This document shows positions 45,366-54,527 of a stretch of 64,000 nucleotides of DNA, in pieces. Each line of letters begins with the position of its first letter. The first letter of the stretch is position 1. Source of the stretch: Citrobacter telavivensis. Its GTDB lineage: Bacteria; Pseudomonadota; Gammaproteobacteria; Enterobacterales; Enterobacteriaceae. Position numbers and translations under genes: made by a program. The notes below the pieces were generated by a model. It ran no database searches and had not been told where the DNA came from. It saw nothing but the letters and a program-made list of their open reading frames with translations. The stretch covers positions 124,001-188,000 of the forward strand of contig CP045203.1 in assembly GCA_009363175.1 (NCBI GenBank), in the 5' to 3' direction.

Positions 45366-46753
45366 TCAGCATCCTCGCTATTATTTGAAATTGTTGTACG
45401 ATATAAACCCCTTGATTTCAATAGTTCTGCCATACGAATTGATGATCTGTCTATCGCTGCTTTAGGAAGATAAAAATCCACTAAATTCTTGATATCTCCA
45501 AAGTGGTCACCAAGTAATAAAGATATTTGAGCTTTTCTTCCACTTTCGTTTACAAAGCGCATAATTCTACCGAGTGGATCGCCGTAGGCAATTATTACTA
45601 TATGCGTTGAGGGTATTGTCAGCATGTCAATAATAACACGGTTTATATGTTCATCTCCAAAACTATAACCATATGTTACCAAAGTACTATTAGGACGACA
45701 TGTTGCAGATGCTAAGTCTCTGAATAGTTCAACATAAGGGTATTCTGATGTTTCTCGGTCTTTAACCGAGTTTGGATAAATCATTAATTGATGATAGTTC
45801 GCTGCTCCAGCAGCCTCCACTTGTAAAAAGGGTTCCACCGAACTCGCACCAAAAGGTAATCCAAATCGCCTTATGGCTCCTTCGGTAGTATACCAGTCCA
45901 ATGAGCCATGTAATTTAGTAAAGCGCGCCACACCTTCCAAATATCTTGGTTCACCACGAATACCCGGTGGATTATAATGATAGTCGACTTCTAGTCGCGA
46001 AGATCTGAAAATAGGCGCTATAGTACCAACAAATCTGTCAATTAGTCGAATACCTGCTATTTCAGCTCCTGCTTCAATTATCCTGTCGTAATTCGTCGTG
46101 AAAATATGTAATCGATCCCTTGTCGCTGTTCGACTTGAAAAACTCATCAAAAAACTTACTAAATAATTAAACGTTTGTGTTTTTAAATCGTTTTTTGCAT
46201 CGCGAATTAACTTTTCCCCATTACTAACTGAATCTGAGAATAATTTCAAACATCTTGTTAGCTCATTATTTAAATCAACTAACTCACTTTTTAAATTTCG
46301 ATATGGGAGAGCACCAGGAGGCGGTTCTGGAAGTGGGAGATTTTGCGCAGTTAAAATCTCTAATCCTTTAATTAACTCATTAATTGAACGGATTTGGTCT
46401 TCAATATTACCTCTTCCTCTTCCTGAGGCTTCAGCTGTTTTAGCTACATAACTATCTATTTCAGCCTTGCAAACTTTGAGATCATTAATCCATCCCATGC
46501 CTTGAGGTTTCGTGCCTGTCGCTGACTCTTGGATTGCTGAACTAAGTCCCGCGCCAATAAGTATATTTAGGTGTTCAGACTGAAAAAGAGCAGTTAACCA
46601 AGGTTCTATTCTTAAACGCAAAAAATCAGGAGTGATTTTATCTCCTGGTTTTGCCCATGAGCAGTGTCCAACAACTTTAAATGCACCAACTTCGCTGTGT
46701 GGATCCAACTGAACCGGAGACTGGTCATCTCCAAGCTTTAAGTATTGACTCAC
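45362..46753 (-). CDS. SIR2-domain effector of SIR2-HerA defence system
   Basis: A 463-residue protein with SIR2-fold NADase motifs: ILIGAGLSSAI near residues 64-74, FTTNYDRIIEAG near 230 and KLHGSLDWYT with the catalytic-region histidine. An insert with charged helices (about residues 90-200) separates the first two blocks. GTG 46753 follows AAGGA. It is the upstream partner of the HerA-like gene, the usual order in this two-gene system. Visually low GC content compared with the backbone suggests recent acquisition. Confidence 0.87.
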   Translation of the reverse strand: MSQYLKLGDDQSPVQLDPHSEVGAFKVVGHCSWAKPGDKITPDFLRLRIEPWLTALFQSEHLNILIGAGLSSAIQESATGTKPQGMGWINDLKVCKAEIDSYVAKTAEASGRGRGNIEDQIRSINELIKGLEILTAQNLPLPEPPPGALPYRNLKSELVDLNNELTRCLKLFSDSVSNGEKLIRDAKNDLKTQTFNYLVSFLMSFSSRTATRDRLHIFTTNYDRIIEAGAEIAGIRLIDRFVGTIAPIFRSSRLEVDYHYNPPGIRGEPRYLEGVARFTKLHGSLDWYTTEGAIRRFGLPFGASSVEPFLQVEAAGAANYHQLMIYPNSVKDRETSEYPYVELFRDLASATCRPNSTLVTYGYSFGDEHINRVIIDMLTIPSTHIVIIAYGDPLGRIMRFVNESGRKAQISLLLGDHFGDIKNLVDFYLPKAAIDRSSIRMAELLKSRGLYRTTISNNSEDAE

Positions 46754-46760
46754 TTTGAAT

Positions 46761-46945
46761 TCATCCTTCGTTAGAGTTAATAGCTGTTTTTCTTTTCAGC
46801 CTAAAATAGGTCGCCCTTGATATACCCGTTTTTTCCATTACTTCCTTAACTTGTACGTCCTTATTAATCAATTCATTAGCTAATTCAGCCTTCTTGTGAG
46901 GCTTTCTTCCGAATTTGACCCCCTTAATCATAGCGGTCTTCCGCC
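46761..46945 (-). pseudogene. serine recombinase C-terminal fragment
   Basis: A short reading frame ending NEG-stop contains the resolvase DNA-binding domain: GVKFGRKPHKKAELANELI and KTGISRATYFRLKRK. The catalytic domain has been cut away by IS26, which starts at 46946. It lies 7 nt upstream of the SIR2 gene start and was probably the recombinase next to which the defence genes were inserted. Confidence 0.8.
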
Positions 46946-47765
46946 GGCACTGTTGCAAAGTTAGCGATGAGGCAGCCTTTTGTCTTATTCAAAGGCCTTA
47001 CATTTCAAAAACTCTGCTTACCAGGCGCATTTCGCCCAGGGGATCACCATAATAAAATGCTGAGGCCTGGCCTTTGCGTAGTGCACGCATCACCTCAATA
47101 CCTTTGATGGTGGCGTAAGCCGTCTTCATGGATTTAAATCCCAGCGTGGCGCCGATTATCCGTTTCAGTTTGCCATGATCGCATTCAATCACGTTGTTCC
47201 GGTACTTAATCTGTCGGTGTTCAACGTCAGACGGGCACCGGCCGTCGCGTTTGAGCAGAGCAAGCGCGCGACCATAGGCGGGCGCTTTATCCGTGTTGAT
47301 GAATCGCGGGATCTGCCACTTCTTCACGTTGTTGAGGATTTTACCCAGAAACCGGTATGCAGCTTTGCTGTTACGACGGGAGGAGAGATAAAAATCGACA
47401 GTGCGGCCCCGGCTGTCGACGGCCCGGTACAGATACGCCCAGCGGCCATTGACCTTCACGTAGGTTTCATCCATGTGCCACGGGCAAAGATCGGAAGGGT
47501 TACGCCAGTACCAGCGCAGCCGTTTTTCCATTTCAGGCGCATAACGCTGAACCCAGCGGTAAATCGTGGAGTGATCGACATTCACTCCGCGTTCAGCCAG
47601 CATCTCCTGCAGCTCACGGTAACTGATGCCGTATTTGCAGTACCAGCGTACGGCCCACAGAATGATGTCACGCTGAAAATGCCGGCCTTTGAATGGGTTC
47701 ATGTGCAGCTCCATCAGCAAAAGGGGATGATAAGTTTATCACCACCGACTATTTGCAACAGTGCC
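46946..47765 (-). mobile_element. IS26: IS26, copy 1
   Basis: Complete 820-bp IS26 with 14-bp ends GGCACTGTTGCAAA. Flanks CTTCCGCC and CGCACAAC do not match, so there is no target duplication; the element sits at a recombination junction that truncated both the recombinase and the LysR gene. Confidence 0.97.
46998..47702 (-). CDS. tnpA: IS26 transposase
   Basis: A 234-residue IS6-family DDE transposase, start MNPFKGRHFQRD. The DDE residues lie in CPWHMDETYVKV, FINTDKAPAYG and VIECDHGKLKR. Intact. An in-frame start 18 nt upstream is not needed. Confidence 0.97.
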   Translation of the reverse strand: MNPFKGRHFQRDIILWAVRWYCKYGISYRELQEMLAERGVNVDHSTIYRWVQRYAPEMEKRLRWYWRNPSDLCPWHMDETYVKVNGRWAYLYRAVDSRGRTVDFYLSSRRNSKAAYRFLGKILNNVKKWQIPRFINTDKAPAYGRALALLKRDGRCPSDVEHRQIKYRNNVIECDHGKLKRIIGATLGFKSMKTAYATIKGIEVMRALRKGQASAFYYGDPLGEMRLVSRVFEM

Positions 47766-48379
47766 CGCACAACAGCATGCCCCGTACGCAGGTAAAGCTC
47801 TTGCGTAAGTACATTCGTGATTTCCGGATGTCCCCGACGTACAGCCACGGCGTAATCATCAGTGAAACATGACATGGATTCGATACCGTTCCGGGAATGT
47901 TTTTCTTCTTCTTCAAAACCTAATGCAAAATCGACTTTACCAGAGAGCAGGTCGTCGTTGGCGTTAAAGTCACGCGAATAGATAAGCCTGATAGTTATCC
48001 CTGGCGCAAGATGGTTAACCCGGGCAACCAATGCAGGCAGGATCACTGCAGCGGTGTAATCTGTTGCCGCAATTGTAAATGTCGCCTGGCTATTTTCTGG
48101 CTCGAAGCGTTCAGAATCATGCAGGCAGAATGAAATGCTTCTCAGTGCACTGGAAATGTTAATGGCCATCCCTGTCGCTTTCACCGTCGGCAACATGCGC
48201 CCCCCAGTCCGAATAAACAGCGGATCCCCTAACGCCTGCCGTAAGCGGTTAAGCGCATGACTCAACGCGGAAGGACTGAGAGCGAGTTCCCGGGATGCTT
48301 CTGCCACACTTCCATGGCGATATATTGAATCGAAAATAAGCAACAGATTTAAATCCACTTTTCGCAGTGCTGACGACAT
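47714..48379 (-). pseudogene. LysR-type regulator, C-terminally truncated by IS26
   Basis: The true start is ATG 48379, behind AGAGGGAA: MSSALRKVDLNLLLIF, the normal LysR opening with helix-turn-helix VAEASRELALSPSALSHAL. The effector domain runs to ...LRTGHAVVRAL and then enters IS26 at 47765, ending after a foreign LLQIVGGDK-type tail at 47714. About a third of the effector domain is missing. It is divergent from the thioredoxin gene and may have controlled it. Confidence 0.88.
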
Positions 48380-48691
48380 ACTGATTCCCTCTAACATTTT
48401 ATAAATACTGTATTCATTGAACAAAGCACGCCAGGCTGAGACACCGGTTGCAGGCAGCCGATTCACAGAACATGATCTGTAACAGTCCCGATCGCGGTGT
48501 GCCGAAAAAAGAGCCCTACCTTCTGATATCAGCAGTAAAAAACTGATAACGGGCATCACTGACCCGGAGTGTAACGACCTGCCAGCAGTAGAATACAACA
48601 TCGCTTGCAATCTACCTACTAGATGGTTAGAATTGATTCATGGTCATGAAACACGCATCTGTTTGGTCAGAGTCAAAAATCAGAGGGGTGT

Positions 48692-49030
48692 ATGAGCGAA
48701 CTAAAGAAATACGACGAAAATAATTTTTGTGAAATTGAAAGGTACAGCGGTGTCTCGGTCGTGCGGCTTTATGCTGACTGGTGTGCACCGTGCAGGCAAT
48801 CAGATGTTTTTTTCAGGGAGTTCGCACGCCAGCTTCCGGAAGATATCAGGACAGGGGTGGTTAATGTCATCCTCGCGCCAACACTGACTTGGAAGTATGA
48901 TATTGCAAGTATCCCGGTTACCTTATTTTTTCGGCAGGGACAGTTAGTGAAACGAGCTTATGGCCCCAAAAGTATCAGCGAACTCAGCAGAGACCTGATG
49001 GGTGCCAAAGACCAACAAGCTTATCATTAG
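48692..49030 (+). CDS. thioredoxin-like protein
   Basis: A 112-residue protein with the active site ADWCAPCRQ near residue 30 and the cis-proline IPVTLF near 72. The middle of the fold is slightly atypical, so it may act as a dedicated disulfide reductase or redox sensor rather than general TrxA. It is the first gene of a forward run with TetR, CMD-like and hydrolase genes, opposite a truncated LysR gene. Confidence 0.88.
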   Translation: MSELKKYDENNFCEIERYSGVSVVRLYADWCAPCRQSDVFFREFARQLPEDIRTGVVNVILAPTLTWKYDIASIPVTLFFRQGQLVKRAYGPKSISELSRDLMGAKDQQAYH

Positions 49031-49119
49031 GATTTCCATCCAGTCATGAGCTTGCAGCGACTGTTATGAAAATAGGGAATCTGGGTAATTCTTTTAATGA
49101 TTTCCTTAAGGAGTAACCA

Positions 49120-49689
49120 ATGGCTGTGATGACTCGTGATAAAATTCTGTTTGAAGCAAATGCGCTTATGTGTGGTAAAGGATATTCTTCATTCAGTTAT
49201 GCGGATTTATCTAAAATAATTGGAATTACTAAGGCAAGTATTCATCATCACTTCCCGACGAAGGATATCTTGGGCGAAACAGCTATACTGGAATCGTTGC
49301 AAAAACAGGAGCAAAGCCTCACAGCAATCGACGAAAATAATAAAAGCTGTGTAAATCGTATCAGAGCATATATTGACTTGTTTATTGAAAGTTTTCGCAA
49401 CTCCCAATTACCACTTTGCTGCGCACTGTCCGCAGAGTTGGATAATTTGCCGGTAAACATGAAAGAAAAGGTAACGATTTATTTTGATTGTCAGGTGAAC
49501 TGGCTTGAAAAAACGCTGAACGAAGGTGTTGATTCTGGAGAAATTAAATCTGAAATTAACATCCATCAGGCAGCTATGATGATTCTGACGTTGTGCGAAG
49601 GTGCTTGCATTGTCGCGCGACCGGTCAGAAATGAAGACGTGTTCAGACAGAGCTTTGAACAAACTCTTACGCTTTTAATCAATAAATAG
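49120..49689 (+). CDS. TetR-family regulator
   Basis: A 189-residue TetR regulator. The N-terminal helix-turn-helix (FSYADLSKIIGITKASIHHHFPTKDIL) is typical. Two cysteines lie in the C-terminal half (CCALSAELDN), which could serve redox sensing as in NemR, but this is inference. AAGGAG precedes ATG 49120, and the stop lies 10 nt before the CMD-like gene, so regulator and target are probably one operon. Confidence 0.9.
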   Translation: MAVMTRDKILFEANALMCGKGYSSFSYADLSKIIGITKASIHHHFPTKDILGETAILESLQKQEQSLTAIDENNKSCVNRIRAYIDLFIESFRNSQLPLCCALSAELDNLPVNMKEKVTIYFDCQVNWLEKTLNEGVDSGEIKSEINIHQAAMMILTLCEGACIVARPVRNEDVFRQSFEQTLTLLINK

Positions 49690-49699
49690 GAAAATAGAT

Positions 49700-50035
49700 A
49701 TGAACTGGAATGAATACCGTAAAGAAACACTGTCTAATGTATCTGATTTTGCAAAGGCCGCTCCTGAAACAATGAAAGCACTGATGGCTGTGTCTGCTGC
49801 ACCGCAAAAAACCGGCCATCTTGATGAAAAAACGCGTGAGCTGATCTCCGTCGCTGTAGCCATCACCACGCGCTGCGATGGTTGCATCGCCGCTCATGCT
49901 GAGGCTGCTGTTAAAGCTGGCGTGACGGAAGAAGAATTAACCGAGGCACTCAGCGTGGCGATAAACCTGAATACGGGTGCCGCAATGGTATATTCCTCCC
50001 GTGCACTTGCTGCAGTTCGTCAGGTTCAGAAGTAA
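49700..50035 (+). CDS. carboxymuconolactone decarboxylase/AhpD-like protein
   Basis: A 111-residue AhpD-fold protein with CDGCIAAHAEAA at the centre, the CxxC plus His pattern of alkylhydroperoxidase-type members. It is more likely a peroxidase or disulfide carrier than a true decarboxylase. Transcribed with the TetR gene. A terminator hairpin lies at 50194-50219. Confidence 0.88.
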   Translation: MNWNEYRKETLSNVSDFAKAAPETMKALMAVSAAPQKTGHLDEKTRELISVAVAITTRCDGCIAAHAEAAVKAGVTEEELTEALSVAINLNTGAAMVYSSRALAAVRQVQK

Positions 50036-50193
50036 GTTTTACCCTCATATAGTTGCCACTCATTTTTATTAAGCCATCGTTAAAAATTTCGATGGCCCTG
50101 CATCCCTAATGAAACCTCATTCATAAGATGTGGGCCGGGGGCGGTCATGGAAAATGTCTCAGATTCTTTCTCATCTCATGATTGCCATATTTG

Positions 50194-50219
50194 GAGCACT
50201 CCCGGGTGCTCATTTTTTT
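50194..50219 (+). terminator. intrinsic terminator in a long intergenic gap
   Basis: A 6-bp stem GAGCAC/GTGCTC with a TCCCGG loop, which is itself partly palindromic, then A and seven T residues. It probably ends the thioredoxin-TetR-CMD transcript. The remaining gap to 50713 is AT-rich and shows no gene. Confidence 0.75.
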
Positions 50220-50713
50220 AACATATAGCTATCTGAAAATTTATTTATACTGGTGATGTTAGATAATTTATCATTTGGTTCTTCCCAAGGTGATTACCTG
50301 GACAAAAAACAGCCCTGCCAAAAACTATAATTATTTTTCTTATATCACAGCGGAATCAATAATTTCCCTGTTGCTGGCATCAAGCACTTCGCTTTTTGTA
50401 ACATACATCATCAGTGTCATCTTTATTAATGATTAAACTTTTCAGCATTCTTGTTTAAAAAATTTAAAAACTTAAATTACCGGTTCCGCATTCAGTTTAA
50501 AGATCTAAAAATTTCCTTATTGTATTTTCGAATGATGCTTGTTCGAAATAATAAAAGGCTCTCAGACAAGCAACTGGACCCAGAGATGATTATCCGATAA
50601 TTATTTTTTCAGTCTGCCAGTCCTGAGTTTCTTCACTCATTCGGGGCTGGCCAGAAAGATTCCTAACCTGATCAAGTAATTTTATTTTATATAAGCAGTT
50701 AAATGGAACACAA

Positions 50714-51469
50714 ATGACTAAGACACGATTCACATTTACCAATAATGAAGGACATGAACTTTGTGCGCTGCTGGAAGAACCCGTGGGAGAGATAAAAGCT
50801 TACAGCCTGTTTGCACATTGTTTCACTTGCGGCAAGGACTTGCGCTCTGCTTCCCGCATTACACGACAACTACTCGCACAGGGAATTGCGGTTCTGCGTT
50901 TCGACTTTACAGGACTCGGAAACAGTGAGGGCGATTTTAGTAATACTAATTTTTCCTCCAATCTCAGCGATCTGCGTTCTGCAATCGATATGCTTCGACT
51001 GAAATATCAAGCGCCCGCATTGTTGATTGGTCACAGTCTTGGCGGCACCGCGATTCTTGCTATCGCAGGCGAAGTGCCGGAAGCCAGAGTGGTTACCACG
51101 ATCGGTTCCCCTGGGGAACTGTCGCGATTGACGCGATTGTTCGAAGATGACATTAAACACATTGAAACAAACGGGTCTTTCCCTGTCAGTCTTGCTGGAC
51201 GTCAATTTACAATAAAAAAGCAAATGCTGGATGATCTTAAACGACATAACGTTGCGGACAAGATTTTTATGATGCAAAAACCACTGCTTATATTTCATGC
51301 TCCTCAGGACGATACGGTCTCAATCGATCAGGCTGAAAAGATCTATGCGGCTGCGAAACATCCAAAGAGCTTTATTTCACTGGATGATGCCGATCATCTT
51401 CTCAGCAAGCCAGCTGATGCTGATTATGTGGGGTCGTGTATAGCATCTTGGGCATTCCGTTATCTCTAA
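50714..51469 (+). CDS. alpha/beta hydrolase
   Basis: A 251-residue serine hydrolase: oxyanion region AHCFTCGKD, nucleophile elbow LIGHSLGG near residue 107, acid-containing HAPQDDTVS and final catalytic His in DDADHLL. It resembles the hydrolase half of hydrolase-OsmC fusion proteins, which would fit an oxidative-stress cluster. The start ATG 50714 is behind a weak ribosome-binding site (GGAACAC). The substrate is unknown. Confidence 0.85.
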   Translation: MTKTRFTFTNNEGHELCALLEEPVGEIKAYSLFAHCFTCGKDLRSASRITRQLLAQGIAVLRFDFTGLGNSEGDFSNTNFSSNLSDLRSAIDMLRLKYQAPALLIGHSLGGTAILAIAGEVPEARVVTTIGSPGELSRLTRLFEDDIKHIETNGSFPVSLAGRQFTIKKQMLDDLKRHNVADKIFMMQKPLLIFHAPQDDTVSIDQAEKIYAAAKHPKSFISLDDADHLLSKPADADYVGSCIASWAFRYL

Positions 51470-51482
51470 GAGATTAAATTCT

Positions 51483-51680
51483 ATGAACTGGCACAGCGCA
51501 TTGTTAACCCGGGACACCGTTGTTGACCTTTCTTACAACAATACGCAGAACGTTCGTCGTTTCATGAAGGCGGAGTGCAGTAAGGCGTTTCGATTTGACC
51601 GGGAATTTATAGCATGGGTGCGTAACGGCGAACCGAAAACGTTGGGATATGTGGTCAATGAATGGAAGCAGAGGTCATGA
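51483..51680 (+). CDS. DUF6434-like protein, 65 aa
   Basis: A short protein with LTRDTVVDLSYNNTQNVRRF and FRFDREFIAWVRNGEPKTLG, the pattern I associate with DUF6434. It begins 13 nt after the hydrolase stop, so the two are cotranscribed. Its role is unknown; members are often near stress genes. Confidence 0.7.
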   Translation: MNWHSALLTRDTVVDLSYNNTQNVRRFMKAECSKAFRFDREFIAWVRNGEPKTLGYVVNEWKQRS

Positions 51681-51821
51681 GTTTATCAAGCCTGACTCTC
51701 AGATTGTACGACAAAATCAATCAGAACTATTTCGATCTGCATGTGCCAGTGCGAATAGCTCTGGCACATTTCGGTTAAGGCCCTCAAAGTATCGGCTTAA
51801 GGTTATGAGGTTAAAGCTCTG

Positions 51822-52082
51822 CTAACTCTTTTCATCCCTGGGCCCCAGGAAATAAAAGCCAAAGGGCAGTGAGCCTACAATCGTAAACATAAGGGTGTAA
51901 ATGGCCACCCATGCGCCCTGGATGATAAACAGGGATATGTCCCAGGTTTCCATTGGCAGATTGTACTGGTTTTCCACACCCTGGAATGCGGCTTTTGACA
52001 CCACGCATGCCGCAACGATAAACACACAAGCCACAGCAATAAGAAATTTTTTCTCTTCCGGGGTTTTGAGAATTTTCAACAT
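51822..52082 (-). CDS. DUF2534-like membrane protein
   Basis: An 86-residue inner-membrane protein with two helices (about 13-33 and 48-75) and a short central loop, ending GPRDEKS. This matches the DUF2534 family of enterobacteria as I remember it. It lies downstream of the decayed TonB receptor on the same strand, and the two may have formed one unit. AGGAAATTG precedes the start. Confidence 0.72.
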   Translation of the reverse strand: MLKILKTPEEKKFLIAVACVFIVAACVVSKAAFQGVENQYNLPMETWDISLFIIQGAWVAIYTLMFTIVGSLPFGFYFLGPRDEKS

Positions 52083-52138
52083 AACAATTTCCTCATCTTT
52101 TATGAATAAACAACCCGGCCCTTTCGAACCGGGACCGG

Positions 52139-52919
52139 TCAGAATGTCACATTAATTTTGCCCCAGAATGTTCTTCCTGGTTCGTTAACGGAGGTATTGG
52201 CGGAGTAGCCAGAGCTACTGTTACCCGCCTGGTTGAAATGCTCGCTGTAATCCTTGTCTAGAAGATTATCGACACCGGCGCTCACTTTAAAGTACTTGTT
52301 CACAAGGTAAGCGGCATTGGCGGAAACCACGGCGACACCGGCGCTGCTGTCAAAATCTTTGCCATCACATTACCTTCATTAATCGCCACCCGATACTGGC
52401 TTCTGACCAGACGTAGCAGCCCGGTGCTGCTCCAGTTACCACTTTCACAGGACAATCCCAGACGGGATTAGATAAGTGGCATTTGCGGAAGGGTTTTACC
52501 ATCTTCCGTGTTCTGCCCCTGGAATAGGCCAGACTGGCGTCGATTTTCCAGCTGTCGGTCAGCTTATAGCTGATACCGGCCTCGCCTCCAATGATAGTAG
52601 CGTTGATATTATCGACCTGGCTGATATACGCATCGTTGGGATCGTAGCGGAAAAGGAAAAATCATTTACGCGACCGACATAAGCAGAAACCCAGGCGTTA
52701 GTACGCTTGTCGGAATACTGTGCGCCAATATCAAGCTGGGTCGTTTTTTTGGTTTTCACTTTATCAAACGCGTCTGAGGTGCCGTCAGGCCCGTAGGTGG
52801 GGGAAACTGTTCCCAGTAGTCCGGGAAACGTTCTGTATACCCAAGCCCGGCATAAAGCATTAGCGGCATTTCTGCGAGGGTATGCTCGAAACGTACAAAC
52901 CCGGCAGGAAGAGTGTCCG
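52139..52919 (-). pseudogene. TonB-dependent copper receptor (OprC-like), decayed
   Basis: Fragments of an outer-membrane receptor occur in more than one frame. Near 52750-52940 there is YAGLGYTERFPDYWEQF in one frame, then PTYGPDGTSDAFDKVK and WVSAYVGRVNDFSF in another. The C-terminal barrel end is VSAGVDNLLDKDYSEHF, closing in KINVTF. Several frameshifts separate them, and the N-terminal part (plug domain) was removed by the IS110 insertion at 52920. OprC-like identity is from the sequence pattern. Confidence 0.78.
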
Positions 52920-54429
52920 TCCGCTTCACGCCCTGAGACATTCGACAAGCTTTTTTATGGCTTCAGTAAGGGCGACTTTCGCGCTTCCAGTGCCAGCAAA
53001 TACTTCGCTTCATCGTACTGGGTCTTGGTCTTCCAGCAGCGGTAAATGATCCTTATCCATTTGAAGGCCAGAGCCCGGATTGCAGACTGGTGAGATTTTC
53101 CTTTTTCTCGCAGTCCCCGATAATAAAGTCTGGCCCAGTATGATGAGTTAACCGTCTTGGCAGCCCATTCAACAAAGGTTTGCCGGACGAACTTGGCACA
53201 CTGCCATCGCCAGTGAACCCAGGATTTCTGGCCACTTCGTTCTGTCACCGGTGCAATACCTGCGTAGTTTTGAATTTCTTCAGCGCTGTTAAACCGGTCA
53301 CGGTTATCACCAAGTGCAGCAAGCATTCGTGGTCCCAAACACGGCCCCATGCCCGGAAGTGATTTGAACAGCCCCGAATCTGGCAATGTGTCAAACAGCG
53401 TTTCGATTCGTTCGTCATAGGTTTTGATGATTTCACTCACGACTTTAATTTGTGTCGCCAGTGCTGTTGCCATCAAAGCATTAGCCTCTATAACACTCGG
53501 GTCTGTCGTCAACGGAATGGCGTTATCAATACTCACAACACGCTGCTCGGTAAGGGCCATTGCGCGGCCACCTTTGGCATTGAGAAAGTTGCGGATCGTG
53601 TCTCGCCTGGCTCGTTTTAGTTGTTGCAGACTGGGCCATCGCATAATCAGTTCACACAATAGCAAGCTACCCCGATGTGAGAACCACTCCAGGGGCTGAG
53701 GATAATACTGTTTGAGTGTGTTGATTAGCCGGTTCACAAAACGGCGCTTATCTTCAACCAACTGACGACGCTGCTCAACCAGTTGCTGGAGTAACCGGAT
53801 ATCGGCATTGTCGGGTTCAATGGCTTTTATCTTTTGGGGATAACGCAGCATTAACTCTAATGCCAGCTCGGCATCCTGCGGGTCATCTTTAGCACCGCTG
53901 GGCGAGAAGGCTTGCCGGTAACGAGCCAGAGACAAAGCGTGGACGGGGAAAACGGTGATAAATGGATATTTCTGAAGAGCATACACCACGGGACCTTTCT
54001 TCAGCTCAACGGCGATAGCGATCCTGCCTTTTACCTTCTGGTGTAACTCGGTAAGCCAGACATCAAGCGCTTCCGGCGTATGTTCAATCACATGGAATGT
54101 GCGTTCACCGTTTTTAAACTGAACACAGACATCGTGCTTTTTATCTGCCCAGTCCAGACCAACGTGCGCAGCAAATTGATTAGTCTCAGTCATCACCAAC
54201 TCCTTTTTATCGGGGATTGGTATGCATTCCACGCTCTTCGAAAGAAATATAGCCAGCAGTTATCTGCATGCCCTGAGTATTCGTTAGCGAACGTGGAGCA
54301 CCTACTGGCTCGAAAGAAAAGCGGCGATCATCGCATGATTCTCGCTCAATATTCGTAACCAGTAAGCGCATACCCTGAATCACTTCAAAGTGTAATTCTC
54401 AGGGTGCGAATGACTATATTATCGCTCAT
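52920..54429 (-). mobile_element. IS110-family element, copy 1
   Basis: About 1510 bp shared with the second copy at 62042-63550. Left border is the start of CCGCTTCACGCCC identity; the right border lies at TATCGCTCA. A single T differs near 54420 between the copies. As usual for IS110, there are no clear terminal inverted repeats. Confidence 0.85.
52955..54193 (-). CDS. IS110-family transposase, copy 1
   Basis: A 412-residue DEDD transposase. The N-terminal RuvC-like domain has VGLDWADKKHDVCV and AIAVELKKGP; the C-terminal domain has LPGMGPCLGPRMLAALGD and YAGIAPVTERSG with the conserved serine region. ATG 54193 is chosen because AGGAG lies 7 nt upstream; an upstream in-frame start lacks one. 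Identical in sequence to the copy at 62077. Confidence 0.93.
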   Translation of the reverse strand: MTETNQFAAHVGLDWADKKHDVCVQFKNGERTFHVIEHTPEALDVWLTELHQKVKGRIAIAVELKKGPVVYALQKYPFITVFPVHALSLARYRQAFSPSGAKDDPQDAELALELMLRYPQKIKAIEPDNADIRLLQQLVEQRRQLVEDKRRFVNRLINTLKQYYPQPLEWFSHRGSLLLCELIMRWPSLQQLKRARRDTIRNFLNAKGGRAMALTEQRVVSIDNAIPLTTDPSVIEANALMATALATQIKVVSEIIKTYDERIETLFDTLPDSGLFKSLPGMGPCLGPRMLAALGDNRDRFNSAEEIQNYAGIAPVTERSGQKSWVHWRWQCAKFVRQTFVEWAAKTVNSSYWARLYYRGLREKGKSHQSAIRALAFKWIRIIYRCWKTKTQYDEAKYLLALEARKSPLLKP

Positions 54430-54527
54430 GGCGACCAAAACGACTATGATACACGCTATTTTATATTAAGGGTATACGGATTTAATGGTTGATGGGGCAC
54501 CTTCACCCCATCAATCTGATACCACCC

